This document shows, piece by piece, positions 41,286-50,892 of a stretch of DNA of 64,000 nt. The stretch covers positions 3,596,001-3,660,000 of the forward strand of contig NZ_CP014766.1 in assembly GCF_001611675.1 (NCBI RefSeq), given 5' to 3'. The position numbers and the translations under genes are program-made. A model generated the notes under the pieces. The model made no database searches, was not told the DNA's origin, and saw only the letters and a list, made by a program, of their open reading frames with translations. Positions within the stretch are counted from its first letter, which is position 1. Each line of letters starts with the position of its first letter. The DNA is from Pontibacter akesuensis (lineage in GTDB: Bacteria > Bacteroidota > Bacteroidia > Cytophagales > Hymenobacteraceae).

Positions 41286-43520
41286 ATGGCAACGTTAGCA
41301 GACATAAAACTGGAAAAGGTAACTTATCCCGTAGAGGGCATGACCTGTGCCTCCTGCGCCAACAGCATTCAGAGTATGCTCAATGCGCGCGAAGGAGTGC
41401 AGGAGGCGAGCGTAAACTTTGCAAGCAAAACAGTGCAGGTAGCTTATGCACCGAGTGAGGTAACACCTGCGCAGCTGCGCGAGACGGTGCAGGAAATCGG
41501 GTTTGATATACTTATAGAGGAGCAGACGCAAGAGGAGCTGGAGGAGCGGCAGGAAAAGGCCCTGGCTACCCTGAAGCGAAAAACCATAGTGGCGGGAGTT
41601 CTGGCGTTGCCGGTCTTCGTGCTGGGTATGTTCTTCCACGGCGCCTTTGCCTGGGGTAACTGGGCCATGCTTATACTTACCACACCCGTGATACTATGGG
41701 CAGGGCAGCGCTTCTTCACTGGGGCCTGGGCGCAGGCAAAGCATTTCCGGGCGAACATGGATACGCTGGTGGCGCTTAGCACCGGCATTGCCTTTGCTTT
41801 CAGTGTTTTTAATACGGTGTACCCCCAGTTCTTTTTGAGCCGGGGCCTGATGCCGCACGTGTACTACGAGGCGGTGGCCGTGATCATTGCGTTTATACTT
41901 CTGGGTAAGTACCTGGAGGAGGGGGCCAAGGATCGCAGTTCTACGGCGATCAAAAAGCTGATGGGCCTGCAGCCCAAGAGCGTGCGTGTGCTCCGCAATG
42001 GCACCGAGATGGAAATAAAAATAGAAGAGGTACAGCTAGGAGACCGCGTAGTGCTGTTGCCCGGCGAGCGCATACCGGTGGATGGAGAGGTGGCAGCAGG
42101 CAGCACGTACGTGGATGAAAGCATGTTAAGTGGCGAGCCGCTGCCCGTGCAGAAACAGGCGGGGGATCTGCTGTATGCCGGTACCATTAACCAAAAAGGA
42201 AGTGTGCAGCTTATTGCCCGGAAAACAGGTGGCGAAACAATGCTGGCCCATATCATCAAACTGGTGCAGGAGGCGCAGGGGAGCAAAGCGCCTGTGCAGA
42301 AACTGGTGGATAAGATTGCCGGTATCTTTGTGCCGATTGTGTTGGTCATCGCACTACTGACATTTGCCGCCTGGCTACTTTTTGGTGGGGAATCCTACTT
42401 GTCGGAGGCGCTGCTGTCCACTATTTCGGTACTGGTGATTGCCTGTCCCTGTGCCCTGGGCCTTGCCACGCCAACGGCTATTATGGTGGGTGTAGGCAGG
42501 GGCGCCGAGAATGGCATTTTGATCAAAGACGCAGAGAGCCTGGAGCACGCCCATAAAGTTAACGCTGTTATCCTGGATAAGACGGGTACAATTACGTTAG
42601 GCAAGCCTTCGGTAACCGATAGTGTGTGGGCGCATGAAGTTGAGGAGCAGGGCAAGCTGGAGAGACTTTTCTTCTCCATGGAGGCACAATCCGAACATCC
42701 TATCGCCCAGGCCATCTATACTTATTATAAAGAACAGGGGCAGCAGGCGCTGCAGCCGGACAGCTTCAACAGTTTAACCGGTCTGGGAATTGAAGCGACC
42801 TATGCGGGCACAACCTACTATGCCGGTAACGAAAAGCTGTTGCGGCAGCAAGGCGTAAACCTACCGGAGCACCTGTTACAGGCGGCCCGCAAACTGCAGC
42901 AGGACGCGAAAACGGCTATCTTCTTTGCGGATGCCGTACAGGCACTGGCTGTTTTTGCCGTAAGCGACCCTGTAAAGCCTACGGCTGCCGAGGGCATAAA
43001 GGCCTTGCATGATGCCGGTCTGGAAGTATACATGTTGACGGGCGACAACATTCAGACAGCCACGGCTGTGGCTAAGCAGGTAGGAGTGGCGCATTATCAG
43101 GCAGAACTGCTGCCAAACGATAAGGCCGCCTTTGTGAAAAAGCTGCAGTCAGAAGGAAAAGTGGTAGCGATGGTGGGAGATGGCATAAACGATGCACAGG
43201 CCCTTGCCACGGCCGATGTAAGCATAGCCATGGGCCAGGGCACCGATGTGGCCATGGATGTGGCCGGAATTACCCTCATGCGCTCTGACCTGACCCAGGT
43301 TGCCAAGGCGGTAACACTGTCGCGGGCCACGGTGCAGACGATTCGGCAGAACCTGTTCTGGGCCTTTTTCTACAACGTGATCTGTATTCCCGTGGCAGCC
43401 GGTGTGCTGTTCCCGTTCACAGGCTTCCTGTTGAGCCCGATGGTAGCTGGGGCTGCCATGGCCCTGAGTTCCGTGTCGGTTGTAACAAACAGCCTCCGCT
43501 TGCGTGCCCGTAAATTATAA
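41286..43520 (+). CDS. copA: Heavy-metal (copper-type) P1B ATPase
   Basis: A 744-residue ATP-driven exporter of monovalent copper (or silver). It has one N-terminal HMA domain with the binding pair Cys21/Cys24 in GMTCASC. The membrane CPC motif is at 387-389 ([15 protein letters not shown]), the phosphorylated Asp431 is in [11 protein letters not shown], the HP locus SEHPIAQAI is present, and the hinge is [20 protein letters not shown]. The TGE loop appears as [11 protein letters not shown] and the C-terminal region indicate the Cu(I) branch. It is followed by a CopZ-like gene 37 bases on, so copper efflux and chaperoning are linked. Confidence 0.96.
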   Translation: MATLADIKLEKVTYPVEGMTCASCANSIQSMLNAREGVQEASVNFASKTVQVAYAPSEVTPAQLRETVQEIGFDILIEEQTQEELEERQEKALATLKRKTIVAGVLALPVFVLGMFFHGAFAWGNWAMLILTTPVILWAGQRFFTGAWAQAKHFRANMDTLVALSTGIAFAFSVFNTVYPQFFLSRGLMPHVYYEAVAVIIAFILLGKYLEEGAKDRSSTAIKKLMGLQPKSVRVLRNGTEMEIKIEEVQLGDRVVLLPGERIPVDGEVAAGSTYVDESMLSGEPLPVQKQAGDLLYAGTINQKGSVQLIARKTGGETMLAHIIKLVQEAQGSKAPVQKLVDKIAGIFVPIVLVIALLTFAAWLLFGGESYLSEALLSTISVLVIACPCALGLATPTAIMVGVGRGAENGILIKDAESLEHAHKVNAVILDKTGTITLGKPSVTDSVWAHEVEEQGKLERLFFSMEAQSEHPIAQAIYTYYKEQGQQALQPDSFNSLTGLGIEATYAGTTYYAGNEKLLRQQGVNLPEHLLQAARKLQQDAKTAIFFADAVQALAVFAVSDPVKPTAAEGIKALHDAGLEVYMLTGDNIQTATAVAKQVGVAHYQAELLPNDKAAFVKKLQSEGKVVAMVGDGINDAQALATADVSIAMGQGTDVAMDVAGITLMRSDLTQVAKAVTLSRATVQTIRQNLFWAFFYNVICIPVAAGVLFPFTGFLLSPMVAGAAMALSSVSVVTNSLRLRARKL

Positions 43521-43557
43521 AGTGTAATTAATATGTTAAACAGATAAATGCATACGT

Positions 43558-43767
43558 ATGGAAACCTTTAAATTTAAAACCAACATCAACTGCGGAAACT
43601 GTGTGAAAGCCGTTACGCCCCATTTAAATAAATTAGAAGGCATTCAGGAATGGACGGTGGATACCAACAACCCCAATAAAGTGCTGGAGGTGAAAGCTGA
43701 CTCAGCTGATGCCCAGGAAATCAAAAGCACGGTAGAGCGTGCCGGGTTTGAGGCAGAGTTAATATAA
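43558..43767 (+). CDS. CopZ-like heavy-metal-associated chaperone
   Basis: A 69-residue HMA-fold protein. The metal motif is CGNC within NINCGNCVKAVTPHL, in place of the usual MxCxxC start, which still provides two thiols. The remaining fold (LEGIQEWTVDTNNPNKVLEV, EIKSTVERAGFEAELI) follows the beta-alpha-beta-beta-alpha-beta pattern. It lies directly downstream of the copper ATPase and probably delivers the metal to it. It is followed by a terminator. Confidence 0.92.
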   Translation: METFKFKTNINCGNCVKAVTPHLNKLEGIQEWTVDTNNPNKVLEVKADSADAQEIKSTVERAGFEAELI

Positions 43768-43864
43768 TTCTGAAACCGTGTGGAAAGCTTTCTGGTGCTT
43801 TGCAAGCTGTCTTATACTTGAAAGAGCATGTCAACAGCAGGAGGGGAGTAACGGTAGAATGTTT

Positions 43865-43910
43865 TAAACCAGATGGGCTAGCCGAGTAATCGGCTAGCCC
43901 ATCTGGTTTA
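43865..43910. terminator. Convergent hairpin terminator, 20-bp stem
   Basis: TAAACCAGATGGGCTAGCCG pairs with its complement at 43891-43910 around loop AGTAAT. It lies between the CopZ-like gene and the leftward gene that ends at 43919. Confidence 0.93.
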
Positions 43911-43918
43911 TAGAACCG

Positions 43919-44281
43919 CTATGCGTTGGAAGAACGGCGAACGTGGTATTTCTGTAACAGAGCCAGGCAGGTAAAGGATACAGCGCATAACAGGAGGCCC
44001 AAAGATTCACGCGCTTCTTCGATGTGCTTAATGTCGCCACCGCCAATACGGATACCTTCGAAACGCGCTGGCCACACGAAGATGGCGCAAGCAATATACA
44101 AAGCGGCTGCTAACCAAAGTATTGCAGGTGCGGTTTTATTAGCTGCGGCCATAAAGCAGGCCAGCGCCGCCATACCATAGGCCACCATCCATATAAGAGG
44201 ATCGGGATCATTGTACTGTAGCACCACAAAGAGCAGGTACAGCACTCCAAAGGACAACCCCATAATTTTTAGAAGCATCAT
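43919..44281 (-). CDS. TMEM220-family membrane protein
   Basis: A 120-residue protein with four predicted helices. The first helix leads into the family hallmark LQYNDPDPLIWM, followed by VAYGMAALACFMAA, ILWLAAALYIACAIFVW, a short soluble part and ESLGLLLCAVSFTCLALL. The start is the ATG at 44279-44281 (an upstream GTG adds two residues). This small family has no known function. It is separated from the polysaccharide operon by 1.5 kb. Confidence 0.85.
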   Translation of the reverse strand: MMLLKIMGLSFGVLYLLFVVLQYNDPDPLIWMVAYGMAALACFMAAANKTAPAILWLAAALYIACAIFVWPARFEGIRIGGGDIKHIEEARESLGLLLCAVSFTCLALLQKYHVRRSSNA

Positions 44282-45792
44282 AAGCACGAGGTTAGTTTGT
44301 TGATCTACTCCTATCTACTTTGATGGCATAGGTGATTAGTATACAAATAAAATAAAAAAGCGAGCTAAAGTGCCTGTTTGTTTGCCAACCTTTGCTGCAA
44401 TAGCGGGCTATCCATGAAGTATCAGTTCTAGGGGTTGTTTATCTGTTGTGATTTAAACCTTGGCATACGCATTGAGTGCCAGGTGTTTGCAATAATTAGG
44501 TTGTTAACAAGAACCTTAAAACAAGTGCCGCTCCAGGAAAAATCGAAGTTGGAATCATGCTTGATGTTACTGTTTAAGCGGTATGAAATATAGCTGCCTA
44601 AGATTTGTGTTAAGGGCAAAAGCATAGTTAAGTAGGAACCGACCCTAAGGTATGAGAAGCAAAAAAAATTATTAACTGCAATTGGATGCTGGCTCTAATA
44701 GCGCTAAAAGTGAAAACAAGCTGCTCTCCTGCCCCTAAAGTTTTGTACCATTGGTACCATCCCTAACAATTCAGTCTGCAAACGCTGCCAATACTTGTAA
44801 GTAGATTTTGTCTGTCCTGTCTGATTCACTGCATTATACAGTTTCGGTTATTTCCTGTCAATCGTAAGGCGATTCTCCTGTACTTCAAGAGCATGCATGA
44901 TTGAGCTTGCCCAAGTATAGGCTGCCCATCACAAGGTGCGTACGGCTTCAATAGTACATAATCCTGCTGGAAGCAAGCACAACGCTACACATTACCAGCT
45001 TTTATGAAGTATTGACCGCATTACCCCTTCCTTAAAATAGTTCAGCATATAGGTCTCCAAACCTGCTCGTTTATTAGATGAATTATGAACGTATGGTAGA
45101 CAGGGCGCGTTGAAGACTGAAAATTCATCGGAAGGAGGGTGACGATCGCGCTATTTAAAATATAACTATTCGGCTATTAAATATTCTTAATTAATTGCTG
45201 GCACCTTAACTCACTACTGTAGCAATTCTGTTGGCGTGGGCCCTTAAACTAATGGCTAAATCCATTTGAAGAAGCGTGCACGAAGTATAAAGCACCTGCC
45301 AGAATACAAAAAAAAATTCGTTCTGAATCAGGCGTGAAAGCTGTATACATTAAAATATTTCTATATTAAAAACAGCGGATTAGTGTTGGGGTGTATGTGG
45401 GATTTCAGTGCAATTTGCCGTAAAAAATCAAATAGACAAACAATTAAATATATATTAATATTCTATTTTCTATATATAAACTTATTTCTTTTTATTAATA
45501 CAACTTAGTAAAATCACAAACCTTCCTGGCTACAAAGCGTATTTTTAGTTATCTGCATAAGGCGCAGCTTCTAGCTCGCCGGAACGGATAGAAAGCAGTA
45601 AAGAAAAGACGCACCGTTAGTGTTTTTTCTGCTGACACCAAAGATCAATACAGACTGAATTTACCTTTAACTAATTGCTCTTAAAATGCACCATTAACCA
45701 CTACCAAGTATGACGGCTTTCTGTGATGAGGAAACTGGCAGCATGAAAGAACAAGAAAGATTATAATATGATTAAATAAGTACCTGACTCCA
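44282..45792. other. 1.5-kb gene-poor region upstream of the polysaccharide operon
   Basis: The longest stretch without a recognisable gene in the window. The right 450 bases are strongly AT-rich and include many runs of A and T. A 65-codon leftward frame at 44428-44625 is the best candidate, but its sequence resembles nothing I know. There is also a possible dispersed repeat (44490-44536). The region presumably includes the promoter and regulatory DNA of the polysaccharide operon, but no consensus box was seen. Confidence 0.5.
44490..44536. repeat. Possible dispersed element, copy B
   Basis: This stretch shares CAAGA, CCTTAAAA, CAAG and GCTCCAG with 24930-24979 in the same order. Identity is imperfect with one-base gaps. 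It lies in otherwise empty DNA. Confidence 0.3.
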
Positions 45793-47187
45793 ATGAACAA
45801 ATACAGACATTACTATAGCTTCAATAGAGTTCTTCTGTTGATTCTCGACGTTACCCTTATTGCACTTGCCTTCAAACTTTCGAACCTTGTACGGTACGGC
45901 GATCTGGACCTTGAGCACGAATACAACATCTTCTTTGTGTTGTTTGCACTCGTGTGGTGGATTGTTTCCGGGTTCTCTAATTTCCTGGTACGTGTAGACG
46001 GAATGCTGACTCTAAACAGAAAGCTGTCGAACCTGATAAATGCTTTCCTGATGCACGCCCTCGTGCTGGCAAGCTGTATCGTAATCTTCAACCTCGAAGA
46101 ACTATCGCGACTCCTGCTGCTTTACACATACTTGTCAACCGTGATGCTGATAGGGTTTAGCCGCCTTATTCTGCTCCAGGTGTACCAGTACTTCACCAAT
46201 GCCGACATGGCCCACACACGTTACGTGATTGTGGGAAGCGGCCAGGCTGCTACGGCGCTGCACCAGACGCTGGACCACAACGACGAATTGGGTACGAAAT
46301 TTATGGGCTTTTTCGATGACAACGTTTCGGAAGGACACCCTTATTATAGCCAAGTGAAAGGTGATCTAAGCGAGTTAAAGGAGTTTTGCCTGCGCCACAG
46401 CATCGACGAGATCTACTATACCAAGCCGCTTACGGATAAGAGCCAGATTGATGACCTGACCCAGTTTGCGGACGACAATTTCTGCTATTTCCGCATCGTG
46501 CCGGATTTCAGCGCGATCGTGGAAAGAGAAGTGAACATGTACTTCTACCATAACATCCCAATGATCAGCGTGCGCAAGGAGCCTTTGGAGCTTGCATCTA
46601 ACCGTGTGGTGAAGCGCATTTTTGATATAGCCTTCTCTCTGGCTGTCATACTGTTTATCTTCCCGATACTGTTGCCGCTGATCGCACTTGCCGTGAAACT
46701 GGAGTCAAAAGGCCCCGTGTTCTTTAAGCAGCTGCGCCCGGGTAAAAAGAACAAGCTGTTCGTGTGCTACAAGTTCCGAACCATGCGTGTAAATAACAAT
46801 ACAGAGTTACAGGCTACTAAAAACGACCCGCGCATTACCCGTGTAGGTGCCTTCCTGCGCAAAACGAACCTTGACGAGTTACCGCAGTTCTTTAACGTGC
46901 TGCTAGGCGATATGTCCGTAGTGGGACCACGTCCGAACCTGGTGTCTCAGCTGGATCATTATTCAAAAGTTATCACCAAGTATAAAATGCGCCATTTCGT
47001 AACACCGGGTATCACGGGTTACGCACAGGTTAGCGGCTTCCGCGGCGAGACCAAGGAGATGCACCTGATGGAGAAGCGTGTGGAGTACGATGTGAAGTAT
47101 ATGGAAAACTGGAGCTTCATGATGGATATGAAGATAATTTTCCTGACAGTTTGGAACATGATCAAAGGCGAGAAGAATGCTTACTAA
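45793..47187 (+). CDS. Polyprenyl-phosphate sugar-1-phosphate transferase (initiating)
   Basis: A 464-residue membrane enzyme that attaches the first sugar phosphate to undecaprenyl phosphate, starting glycan synthesis. It has four N-terminal TM helices ([31 protein letters not shown] and others), a CoA-binding-like middle part ([17 protein letters not shown]), another TM ([20 protein letters not shown]) and the catalytic domain. The catalytic motifs are [35 protein letters not shown] and [15 protein letters not shown]. The wcaJ/wbaP class uses glucose- or galactose-phosphate; sequence alone does not choose. It overlaps the next gene by 11 bases. Confidence 0.93.
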   Translation: MNKYRHYYSFNRVLLLILDVTLIALAFKLSNLVRYGDLDLEHEYNIFFVLFALVWWIVSGFSNFLVRVDGMLTLNRKLSNLINAFLMHALVLASCIVIFNLEELSRLLLLYTYLSTVMLIGFSRLILLQVYQYFTNADMAHTRYVIVGSGQAATALHQTLDHNDELGTKFMGFFDDNVSEGHPYYSQVKGDLSELKEFCLRHSIDEIYYTKPLTDKSQIDDLTQFADDNFCYFRIVPDFSAIVEREVNMYFYHNIPMISVRKEPLELASNRVVKRIFDIAFSLAVILFIFPILLPLIALAVKLESKGPVFFKQLRPGKKNKLFVCYKFRTMRVNNNTELQATKNDPRITRVGAFLRKTNLDELPQFFNVLLGDMSVVGPRPNLVSQLDHYSKVITKYKMRHFVTPGITGYAQVSGFRGETKEMHLMEKRVEYDVKYMENWSFMMDMKIIFLTVWNMIKGEKNAY

Positions 47188-47998
47188 CACCTTAGAGCCC
47201 GTACAAGTAATTGCCGCCGAGCCTCCGATCAGAGTTAAACGAAAGCTGCTAAACTCCCTGATTTCAGCGGGATCGTTTGATGATTTCGTAAACCAGGTGT
47301 TCTGGCTGGCAGAGAATAAATACTCTTCCTATGTTTGCTTCGCCAATGTGCACATGCTGATGGAGGCAAAGCAGGATGCTGCCTTTTCAGAAGTACTGAA
47401 CAATGCCGACCTGGCTGCGCCCGACGGAGGGCCGGTTTCGAAGCTCATGAAGTTGCTTTACGGAGAGAGCCAGGACCGCGTGCCGGGTATGGACCTGCTG
47501 CCGCGCTTGCTGCAGGAAGCACAGGCAAGAGGCAAGTCAGTGTTCTTTTACGGGTCAACCGACGATGTGCTGCAGGCAGTAGCAGCCCGAGCGAACGCAG
47601 ATCTTCCTGATCTACGCATTGCCGGCACCTACTCACCGCCTTTCCGGCAGCTAAGTGAGGAAGAGGACCAGGAAATTATCCGGATGATAAACAGCTCTGG
47701 GGCCGATTTGGTGTTTGTGGCGCTCGGCTGTCCGAAACAGGAGCGCTGGATGGCGGCACACAAAGGAAAAGTAAATGCCTGCATGCTAGGCGTAGGACAG
47801 GCCTACATGACGTATGCCGGCTTAGAAAAGCGTTTGCCACAGTGGGCCCGCGATTTAAGCTTGGAGTGGACTTACCGTTTGTGGCAGGAGCCGCGCCGCC
47901 TCTGGAAGCGCTATCTACTTACAAACAGCCTATTTGTGTTTGAAGTAATGAAGCTGCTTGCTAAAGGCAAAGGCCGTCATTCTGAAAGCAGCAACTAA
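47177..47998 (+). CDS. WecB/TagA/CpsF-family glycosyltransferase
   Basis: A 273-residue GT26-type enzyme. It would transfer a sugar (ManNAc or GlcNAc type in relatives) to the lipid-linked intermediate made by the preceding enzyme. Diagnostic blocks are CFANVHMLMEAKQD, NNADLAAPDGGPV with the key Asp, VFFYGSTDDVLQA, DLVFVALGCPKQERWM and CMLGVGQAYMTYAG. The start codon lies in the end of the upstream gene, so they are translationally coupled. The C-terminus is a basic helix (RRLWKRYLLTN) that would touch the membrane. Confidence 0.92.
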   Translation: MLTNTLEPVQVIAAEPPIRVKRKLLNSLISAGSFDDFVNQVFWLAENKYSSYVCFANVHMLMEAKQDAAFSEVLNNADLAAPDGGPVSKLMKLLYGESQDRVPGMDLLPRLLQEAQARGKSVFFYGSTDDVLQAVAARANADLPDLRIAGTYSPPFRQLSEEEDQEIIRMINSSGADLVFVALGCPKQERWMAAHKGKVNACMLGVGQAYMTYAGLEKRLPQWARDLSLEWTYRLWQEPRRLWKRYLLTNSLFVFEVMKLLAKGKGRHSESSN

Positions 47999-48010
47999 TA
48001 CGATACCATA

Positions 48011-48043
48011 TAGAGCGGCAGGTAAACTTTACCTGCCGCTCTA
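48011..48043 (+). terminator. Hairpin after the WecB-like gene
   Basis: A 16-bp stem (TAGAGCGGCAGGTAAA with TTTACCTGCCGCTCTA) with a 1-nt centre. A short T-rich run follows. It separates the two-gene block from the CDP-sugar block; the following 296 bases hold no gene and are AT-rich near the end. Confidence 0.75.
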
Positions 48044-48339
48044 CTTTCTTCTACGCTGCGGTGCCAGTACGTTTCAACTCAACTAACGTAGTGCCCACAC
48101 CCTTTTACAAGTATAAAGTGCACTGTCCAACCTGATTTGTACCCATTTTTTTCAGCTTGAGATGCAGCATTTACCTGCCGTTTCAATGTTTGACCACAAA
48201 AACATTCTTTTTTAACTCAATTTCTAATTTCTAAACATCAAAATATAGAATTTTCCGTATTTGTTTAAAGACAGTTTTTTAGACAGGAATAACATATAAT
48301 TCACCACCACAGAACACAACCTAAAAACCCTTACTATAG

Positions 48340-49143
48340 ATGAAAGCAGTTATCCTTGCCGGCGGCTACGGTACAAGAATCAGCGAAGAAAGCGGTGTGC
48401 GACCTAAACCCATGGTCGAGATTGGAGGCAAACCTATCCTCTGGCATATCATGAAGATCTACTCGCATTACAACATTGATGAGTTTATCATTTGCTGCGG
48501 ATACAAAGGCCATATTATAAAAGAATATTTTGCCAACTATTGCCTCTACAACTCCGATGTAACCTTCGACATGCGTAAAAACGGCATGGAGGTGCATAAG
48601 AACAATACCGAGTCCTGGAAAGTTACGCTGGTGGATACCGGTGAGGGCACAATGACTGGTGGCCGTCTGAAGCGCGTGCAGGAGTATGTGGGCGACGAGA
48701 CGTTCTGCCTGACTTACGGTGACGGAGTGAGCGATGTGGATATTTCAGAGGCTATCGCCTACCACAAATCTCAGGGCACCAAGGCTACGCTTACAGCTGT
48801 GCAACAGCCTGGCCGTTTTGGCGCGTTCACACTCACTACCGAGGCAACCAAAGTTCCTCAATTCAAAGAAAAGCCATCAGGAGGCGATATGCCCTGGATT
48901 AACGGGGGCTTTTTCGTGCTGGAGCCAAGCGTATTCGATTATATCGACGATGACAGCACCGTGTTTGAGCGCGGCCCGCTGGAGAACCTGGCTGAGGAGG
49001 GGGAGCTTTCAGCTTACCGCCACCGGGGCTTCTGGCAGCCAATGGACACGCTCCGCGACAAGCACCTGCTGGAGGACCTGTGGCAGGAGGGCAAAGCGCC
49101 GTGGAAAGTGTGGAACAAAGCCATGACCGAGGCAGTACAATAA
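48340..49143 (+). CDS. rfbF: Glucose-1-phosphate cytidylyltransferase
   Basis: Makes CDP-glucose from glucose-1-phosphate and CTP. At 267 residues it matches the usual length. The nucleotide-binding motif is [31 protein letters not shown], and further family marks are [24 protein letters not shown] and [10 protein letters not shown], with [11 protein letters not shown] and [13 protein letters not shown] near the C-terminus. It starts a run of sugar-nucleotide genes. The next enzyme expected in the classical pathway, CDP-glucose 4,6-dehydratase, is not found in this window. Confidence 0.96.
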   Translation: MKAVILAGGYGTRISEESGVRPKPMVEIGGKPILWHIMKIYSHYNIDEFIICCGYKGHIIKEYFANYCLYNSDVTFDMRKNGMEVHKNNTESWKVTLVDTGEGTMTGGRLKRVQEYVGDETFCLTYGDGVSDVDISEAIAYHKSQGTKATLTAVQQPGRFGAFTLTTEATKVPQFKEKPSGGDMPWINGGFFVLEPSVFDYIDDDSTVFERGPLENLAEEGELSAYRHRGFWQPMDTLRDKHLLEDLWQEGKAPWKVWNKAMTEAVQ

Positions 49144-49200
49144 GCGAGGCTGTGAGCTATCAAATCAGAACCTTAAACCCTCTTCATATAAAATCTCATC

Positions 49201-50274
49201 ATGAAAATACTTATAACCGGTAACATGGGCTATGTTGGGCCCGGTGTGGTAGAACGCTTGCGTGCCGCGCATCCCGATGCCACGCTTATAGGCTACGATA
49301 TGGCCTACTTTGCAACTTGCCTTACGGATGCGCCTATACTTCCAGAAAGCAGACTAGATGTACAGCTTTACGGTGACGTGCGCACCATGCCAGCCGAAGT
49401 GCTGGAAGGTGTAGATGCCGTAGTGCACCTGGCTGCCATCTCAAACGACCCGATGGGAAACAAGTTTGAGGAGGTGACCATGGAAGTTAACTATAAGTCC
49501 AGTGTTCGCATAGCCGAAATGGCCAAGGCAGCCGGCGTGAAAAACTATGTATTTGCCTCTAGCTGCAGCATGTACGGCGCTGCCGAAGACAAGCCCAAAA
49601 CAGAGGATTCGACGCTGAACCCGCTTACTGCCTACGCCCGCTCAAAAGTGGCAACGGAAAAAGACTTGCAGCCGCTTGCCGGTGATGGCTTCACCGTAAC
49701 CTGCCTGCGTTTCGCCACCGCTTGCGGCATGAGCGACCGCCTGCGCCTGGACCTGGTGCTGAACGACTTTGTGGCAAGTGCCGTGGCTACACGCAAAATC
49801 AATATTCTTAGCGACGGTACGCCGTGGCGCCCATTAATCCACGTAAAAGACATGGCACGCGCCATTGAGTGGGCCGTGACACGACAGCCATCGAACGGTG
49901 GCGAGTTTTTGGCAGTGAACACCGGCTCTAATGAGTGGAACTACCAAGTATACGAACTGGCTAATGCCGTATCGGAAGTGATGCCGGGGGTGGATGTGAC
50001 CGTAAACAAAGATGCCGCACCGGATAAGCGCTCTTATAAAGTTAACTTCGATCTGTTCAGAGAACTGGCTCCGGACTACCTGCCGCAGTACACGCTAACA
50101 CATGCTATACAGGAGCTGCACGCCGGTTTGCAGGCCATGGAATTCAAGGACGGAGATTTCCGCAACTCGCAGCTCATGCGCCTGATGGTGCTGAACAGCC
50201 TGATGGAGAACAACAAGATCAACGAGCAACTGCAGTGGGAGCAGCGTAAATCCGACGTATTACAAACTGTATAA
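49201..50274 (+). CDS. NAD-dependent sugar-nucleotide epimerase/dehydratase
   Basis: A 357-residue extended SDR acting on a nucleotide sugar. The Rossmann fold has ITGNMGYVGPGV (GxxGxxG) at the N-terminus, VVHLAAISND for the cofactor site, FASSCSMYG for the catalytic Ser region, and YARSKVATEKD for the Tyr/Lys pair. PLIHVKDMARAIEWAV follows in the substrate domain. It lacks marks that would identify it as a CDP-glucose 4,6-dehydratase, so its step is unknown. It sits directly after rfbF and 15 bases before the 3,5-epimerase-like gene. Confidence 0.92.
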   Translation: MKILITGNMGYVGPGVVERLRAAHPDATLIGYDMAYFATCLTDAPILPESRLDVQLYGDVRTMPAEVLEGVDAVVHLAAISNDPMGNKFEEVTMEVNYKSSVRIAEMAKAAGVKNYVFASSCSMYGAAEDKPKTEDSTLNPLTAYARSKVATEKDLQPLAGDGFTVTCLRFATACGMSDRLRLDLVLNDFVASAVATRKINILSDGTPWRPLIHVKDMARAIEWAVTRQPSNGGEFLAVNTGSNEWNYQVYELANAVSEVMPGVDVTVNKDAAPDKRSYKVNFDLFRELAPDYLPQYTLTHAIQELHAGLQAMEFKDGDFRNSQLMRLMVLNSLMENNKINEQLQWEQRKSDVLQTV

Positions 50275-50289
50275 GCCTTTATACTTACT

Positions 50290-50853
50290 ATGATATTTAC
50301 AGAGACCAAGCTTAAAGGCGCCTTTATACTTGATGTAAAGCGCCTGGAGGATGAGCGCGGCTTTTTTGGCCGCTCGTTCTGCCAAAACGAGTTTGAGGAG
50401 CATGGTTTGAGTGCCAACGTGCGACAGACGAACGTTTCCTACAACAAAAAGAAGGGAACCCTTCGTGGCATGCACATGCAGTTGGCCCCGAATGAGGAGT
50501 CGAAACTGGTGCGCTGCACCCGCGGCGCCATTTACGATGTGATTATAGACATGCGTCCAGATTCTGAAACGTACAAACAGTGGATCGGCGTGGAACTGAC
50601 TGCCGATAATTACCGCATGCTGTTTGTGCCGGAGGGATTTGCGCATGGGTTTATCACGCTGGAAGACAACACCGACGTAACGTACCAGGTAACTGAATTC
50701 TATACACCGGGAGCCGAGCGCGGCATCCGCTGGAACGATCCTGCCTTCAATATTGAGTGGCCGATTGAGCCGGTAGTGATTTCAGAGAAAGATCAGGCGC
50801 ATCCTGATTTTGTGGAAGCGCAGGAGGCACAAAAGGGAAAGCAGCTGGCGTAA
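50290..50853 (+). CDS. RmlC-like sugar 3,5-epimerase (cupin)
   Basis: A 187-residue double-stranded beta-helix enzyme of the dTDP-4-dehydrorhamnose 3,5-epimerase family. Typical parts are IFTETKLKGAFILDVKRLED, RGFFGRSFCQNEFEEHG, TLRGMHMQLAPNEESKLVRC with the catalytic His, and DVIIDMRPDSETYKQW. VPEGFAHGFITLEDNTDVTYQ, then YTPGAERGIRWND with the aromatic/acid pair, complete the site. In this CDP-sugar context it likely acts on a 4-keto intermediate carried by another nucleotide rather than dTDP. It is in the run with the SDR and the SAF-domain oxidoreductase. Confidence 0.93.
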   Translation: MIFTETKLKGAFILDVKRLEDERGFFGRSFCQNEFEEHGLSANVRQTNVSYNKKKGTLRGMHMQLAPNEESKLVRCTRGAIYDVIIDMRPDSETYKQWIGVELTADNYRMLFVPEGFAHGFITLEDNTDVTYQVTEFYTPGAERGIRWNDPAFNIEWPIEPVVISEKDQAHPDFVEAQEAQKGKQLA

Positions 50854-50892
50854 GGCCAGCGCTTCATCTAACTAAATTAAAATTTCAACAGC

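Noticed and set aside
44428..44625. A 65-codon leftward frame in the gene-free region
   Set aside because: No start context, no recognised family; it partly coincides with a possible dispersed repeat.
33797..45143. The shared 11-mer AGGAGGGTGAC at 33797-33807 and 45133-45143
   Set aside because: It is essentially a strong Shine-Dalgarno string; the second copy has no start codon after it, and two copies alone are not evidence of an element.
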